Shown here: piece by piece, positions 6,560 through 8,280 of the stretch
Numbering within the stretch: position 1 is the first letter of the stretch
Layout: the number at the start of each line of letters is the position of its first letter
Translations under genes and position numbers: made by a program
From: Patescibacteria group bacterium
GTDB taxonomy: Bacteria > Patescibacteriota > Minisyncoccia > Phycocordibacterales > UBA5272
DNA: 8,280 nucleotides
NCBI GenBank assembly: GCA_030837425.1
Contig: JAUPLJ010000024.1
Location: forward strand, 1-8,280
Reading direction: 5' to 3'
The notes under the pieces: generated by a model
Databases searched by the model: none
What the model was told of the DNA's origin: nothing
Seen by the model: the letters and a program-made list of their open reading frames with translations, nothing else

Positions 6560-6588
6560 TTGATTTTAAAAGTAAAAAAGATTATAAT
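6560..6588 (+). promoter_or_regulatory. Promoter for tRNA-Ser
   Basis: TTGATT (6560-6565) lies 17 bases ahead of TATAAT (6583-6588), a good sigma-70-type pair. Expected initiation near 6595 is about 10 bases ahead of the mature tRNA 5' end. The 85 bases between the two divergent tRNA genes are otherwise AT-rich spacer. A -10 for the minus-strand tRNA-Ile may lie around 6536-6548 but has no clear -35 partner. Confidence 0.5.
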
Positions 6589-6604
6589 AAAAAAAACTAA
6601 AAAA

Positions 6605-6691
6605 GGAGGATTCGCATAGCGGTTTATTGCGCTACCTTGGAAAGGTAGTAACTGGGCAACCGGTTCGGGGGTTCGAATCCCCCATCCTCCG
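6605..6691 (+). tRNA. tRNA-Ser with anticodon GGA
   Basis: This is an 87-base class II tRNA. The acceptor stem GGAGGAT/ATCCTCC pairs fully. The anticodon stem is CTACC/GGTAG with loop TTGGAAA, giving anticodon GGA (reads UCC and UCU). A long variable arm (TAACTGGGCAACCGGTTC, with a CCGGTT/AACTGG-type stem) is the serine hallmark. The T arm is GGGGG-TTCGAAT-CCCCC, and G73 is the serine discriminator. CCA is not fully encoded: G73 is followed by CA and then A. It is divergent from tRNA-Ile. Confidence 0.95.
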
Positions 6692-6731
6692 CAATTTTTA
6701 AAAATTATATTATAAAGAAATAAATAAATTT

Positions 6732-8183
6732 TTAAAGTCTATCTTTTAGAGTCTTTATTTTGTGGCCAATGTCACGCTCTACTAAATCTAGATGATCTCT
6801 TGAAGTCTTTAAGATCTTTTTAATATCCTCTTTTTCTTTTGCTGTTTTGGCTTTCGATGCGGAAGAATTATGAATATCAAAATTCTCTCGAAGCATAACA
6901 AAATCTTCTTTCATTGTGTCTACAATACTTTCAAGATCGTGACCCATTTTTGATTTTAAAATTCTAAATCGAACTAATGCAAACCAGATAATTACTGCTA
7001 GTATTATTATAATTAATATAGATATTATTATAAAATTAATACCACTAAAGACTGAGGAAGTTATTGATTGATTTATAAAATAAACAGGTATTGAAATAGC
7101 TGATGCATTTCCCGCTTTATCAATTGCACTCAAAACTACAAGATGTGAACCTTCTGAATTTTTTGGTAATACATATGGTACGCCAGCTTCATCTGTATCT
7201 ACAACAATTGGAGCATTTTTGTCGATAATAATTTCATAATGATCTATTCCAGAAGCAGAATCATTACTTCTAAAGTTTAGAGCTGGCACTCCTTCTTTTG
7301 TATATGATATTATTGGGATAAATCCTACTGGAGGAGTCGTGTCTATTTGAAACTTGTAAGTAGCTATATCTCCCCAGGTTTCACCAAATTTAAATTGCGC
7401 GTGTAAAAAGTAAGAGCCGTCTTTTAAATTATTAAAAGATTTAGAATTGATAGCTGAGTTATAAACATTAGTAGGCTTTGCTTCTTTGTTATTATCATAT
7501 GATAAACGTACAGCGGTTACTCCTTTTGGAATGGTCCAATTAAATGTTGGGGAATTATTAACATACCAAATATCTTGATCTGGATGAGTAGAAGAAATAA
7601 TTTCTGGGGCTGTAAAAACTGATGTCGTATAAATAGGTATGGTTGATATATTTTGCTGTGTTGTATTATCTTGTTGAGTTGGAGTCTGAGATAAAACTGG
7701 TTTATCTATTATAGAAAATTTTGCTTGACCTAGTAAATTAACAACTTCTGTTGCTAGACCATCATTTGCAAGGACTGAGCCGTTAGCAAAAGAAATATTT
7801 ACATTTCCATTTGCTTTTGCAAGAAAACGAATTGTAAGAACTTTTGTACGAGTACCAGAAAATCCAGGATTAGGAATAATTCCTTCAAAATTAATAGTCC
7901 CTCCTGTGTTTGAAAATACTGGGTCATTTGTCCAATATTTTATTATTGAGCCATCCTTTGATAAAGAAGATACTGAGATTGTATCTTTAGAAAAAGACAC
8001 CTTACCAGAAATAGCATTAATTGGGCTAGTGTTGTTTGTCAAAATAATATCAACAGAGATGTAATCACCTGTCTTGTAGCTTCCTGAAGATGGACTAAAA
8101 GTCAGATCGGCGGCAAAAGCATTTAATGATTTGAATAGAAAAACTGACAATATAAAAATAAAAGAGAAAAAAATTTTTTTCAT
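6732..8183 (-). CDS. Secreted, membrane-anchored cohesin-domain protein with Ig-like modules
   Basis: This 483-residue protein has a signal peptide (1-24, likely cut after the AFA at 22-24). A cohesin-like domain follows (about 26-155): it opens DLTFSPSSGSYKTGDYISVD, has the NAISGKVSFSKD strand pair, and closes with GSVLANDGLATEVV. A Ser/Thr/Gln-rich linker (about 158-190) leads to a first Ig/FN3-like module (about 190-282, FNWTIPKGVTAVRLSYDNN) and a second (about 283-372, ending LSAIDKAGNASAISIPVYF). One membrane span (381-404) precedes a cytoplasmic tail of 79 charged, helix-prone residues (405-483), possibly coiled coil. The expected topology is an outward-facing adhesive head on a single-span anchor with an intracellular tail. 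Cohesins bind dockerin modules in cellulosomes, but cohesin-like domains in non-cellulosomal bacteria have unknown partners, so the function here is not assigned. The start codon overlaps the stop of the preceding membrane gene as ATGA, indicating translational coupling. Confidence 0.85.
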   Translation of the reverse strand: MKKIFFSFIFILSVFLFKSLNAFAADLTFSPSSGSYKTGDYISVDIILTNNTSPINAISGKVSFSKDTISVSSLSKDGSIIKYWTNDPVFSNTGGTINFEGIIPNPGFSGTRTKVLTIRFLAKANGNVNISFANGSVLANDGLATEVVNLLGQAKFSIIDKPVLSQTPTQQDNTTQQNISTIPIYTTSVFTAPEIISSTHPDQDIWYVNNSPTFNWTIPKGVTAVRLSYDNNKEAKPTNVYNSAINSKSFNNLKDGSYFLHAQFKFGETWGDIATYKFQIDTTPPVGFIPIISYTKEGVPALNFRSNDSASGIDHYEIIIDKNAPIVVDTDEAGVPYVLPKNSEGSHLVVLSAIDKAGNASAISIPVYFINQSITSSVFSGINFIIISILIIIILAVIIWFALVRFRILKSKMGHDLESIVDTMKEDFVMLRENFDIHNSSASKAKTAKEKEDIKKILKTSRDHLDLVERDIGHKIKTLKDRL

Positions 8184-8280
8184 TGGTTATTAATTTTGTT
8201 TCTAATACTATTTATTTTAAATAAAATCAAACAAACTAAAAGTATTATTATTATAATAATAACATATGAAAAAATAATTT
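8180..8280 (-). CDS. C-terminal end of a membrane protein (cut by window edge)
   Basis: On the minus strand an open frame enters from the right edge and ends at TGA (8182-8180), overlapping the ATG of the cohesin-domain gene as ATGA. The visible 32 residues are a strongly hydrophobic span, including IIIIIILLVCLILF, followed by a short basic tail ending KINSIRNKINNQ. This fits a final membrane segment plus a positively charged cytoplasmic end (positive-inside rule). The stop/start overlap and the sensible topology support it, although AT-rich sequence readily mimics Ile/Leu runs. The downstream neighbour also has one C-terminal span, so a second surface-anchored protein is plausible. No function can be given. 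Confidence 0.6.
   Translation of the reverse strand, partial: IIFSYVIIIIIILLVCLILFKINSIRNKINNQ

Noticed and set aside
6693..6706. Palindrome AATTTTTAAAAATT after tRNA-Ser as a possible bidirectional terminator
   Set aside because: The stem is A/T only with no room for a loop, so it is unlikely to form a stable intrinsic terminator.
8245..8262. 18-base perfect AT palindrome as a protein-binding operator or hairpin
   Set aside because: It is explained by a run of Ile codons in the coupled upstream membrane gene and is built of simple ATT/ATA triplets.
1..8280. CRISPR arrays, insertion sequences, attachment sites
   Set aside because: No regularly spaced repeats, transposase-like frames or paired terminal repeats were seen. 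The two tRNA genes have no adjacent integrase or duplicated 3' end in the window.

Overview
The window looks like a chromosomal segment of an AT-rich, small-genome bacterium, most likely from the candidate phyla radiation (Patescibacteria, Parcubacteria-like). This rests on several things: the type IV pilus genes resemble the reduced pilMNO sets of that group, a cohesin-like surface protein is present, genes are tightly packed, and none of the visible starts has a Shine-Dalgarno sequence. The assignment comes from protein flavour and layout. No marker gene such as 16S rRNA is present.

Region 1 (1-5101, all minus strand) is a type IV pilus assembly operon. In transcription order it runs pilM (5101-4025), a pilN-like gene (4020-3217), a pilO-like gene (3195-2587), a small pilP-like gene (2582-2271), pilB (2228-438) and the first 115 codons of pilT (345 to beyond the left edge). 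PilM and the PilN/PilO/PilP-like proteins would form the alignment complex across the single membrane. PilB would power pilus extension and PilT retraction. No pilin, pilC or prepilin peptidase gene lies in the window. An extended -10 element, TGATATAAT, precedes both pilM and pilT, suggesting one promoter for the operon and a second for pilT.

Region 2 (5201-6442) holds two divergent genes. One is an unrecognised lysine-rich 161-residue protein (minus) and the other is a ComF-family phosphoribosyltransferase (plus) with a zinc finger and a PRPP motif. ComF next to a type IV pilus operon suggests DNA uptake as one role of the pilus.

Region 3 (6446-6691) holds two tRNA genes: tRNA-Ile with the unusual anticodon UAU (minus) and tRNA-Ser(GGA) (plus). 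Neither encodes a full CCA end.

Region 4 (6732-8280, minus) holds a secreted, membrane-anchored protein with a cohesin-like domain, two Ig-like modules, one membrane span and a cytoplasmic charged tail. It is coupled by an ATGA overlap to the end of another apparent membrane protein that runs off the right edge.

The strongest points for follow-up are the tRNA-Ile(UAU), which implies AUA decoding without lysidine; the shortened PilP-like protein; the unidentified gene upstream of the pilus operon; and the coupled surface-protein pair.
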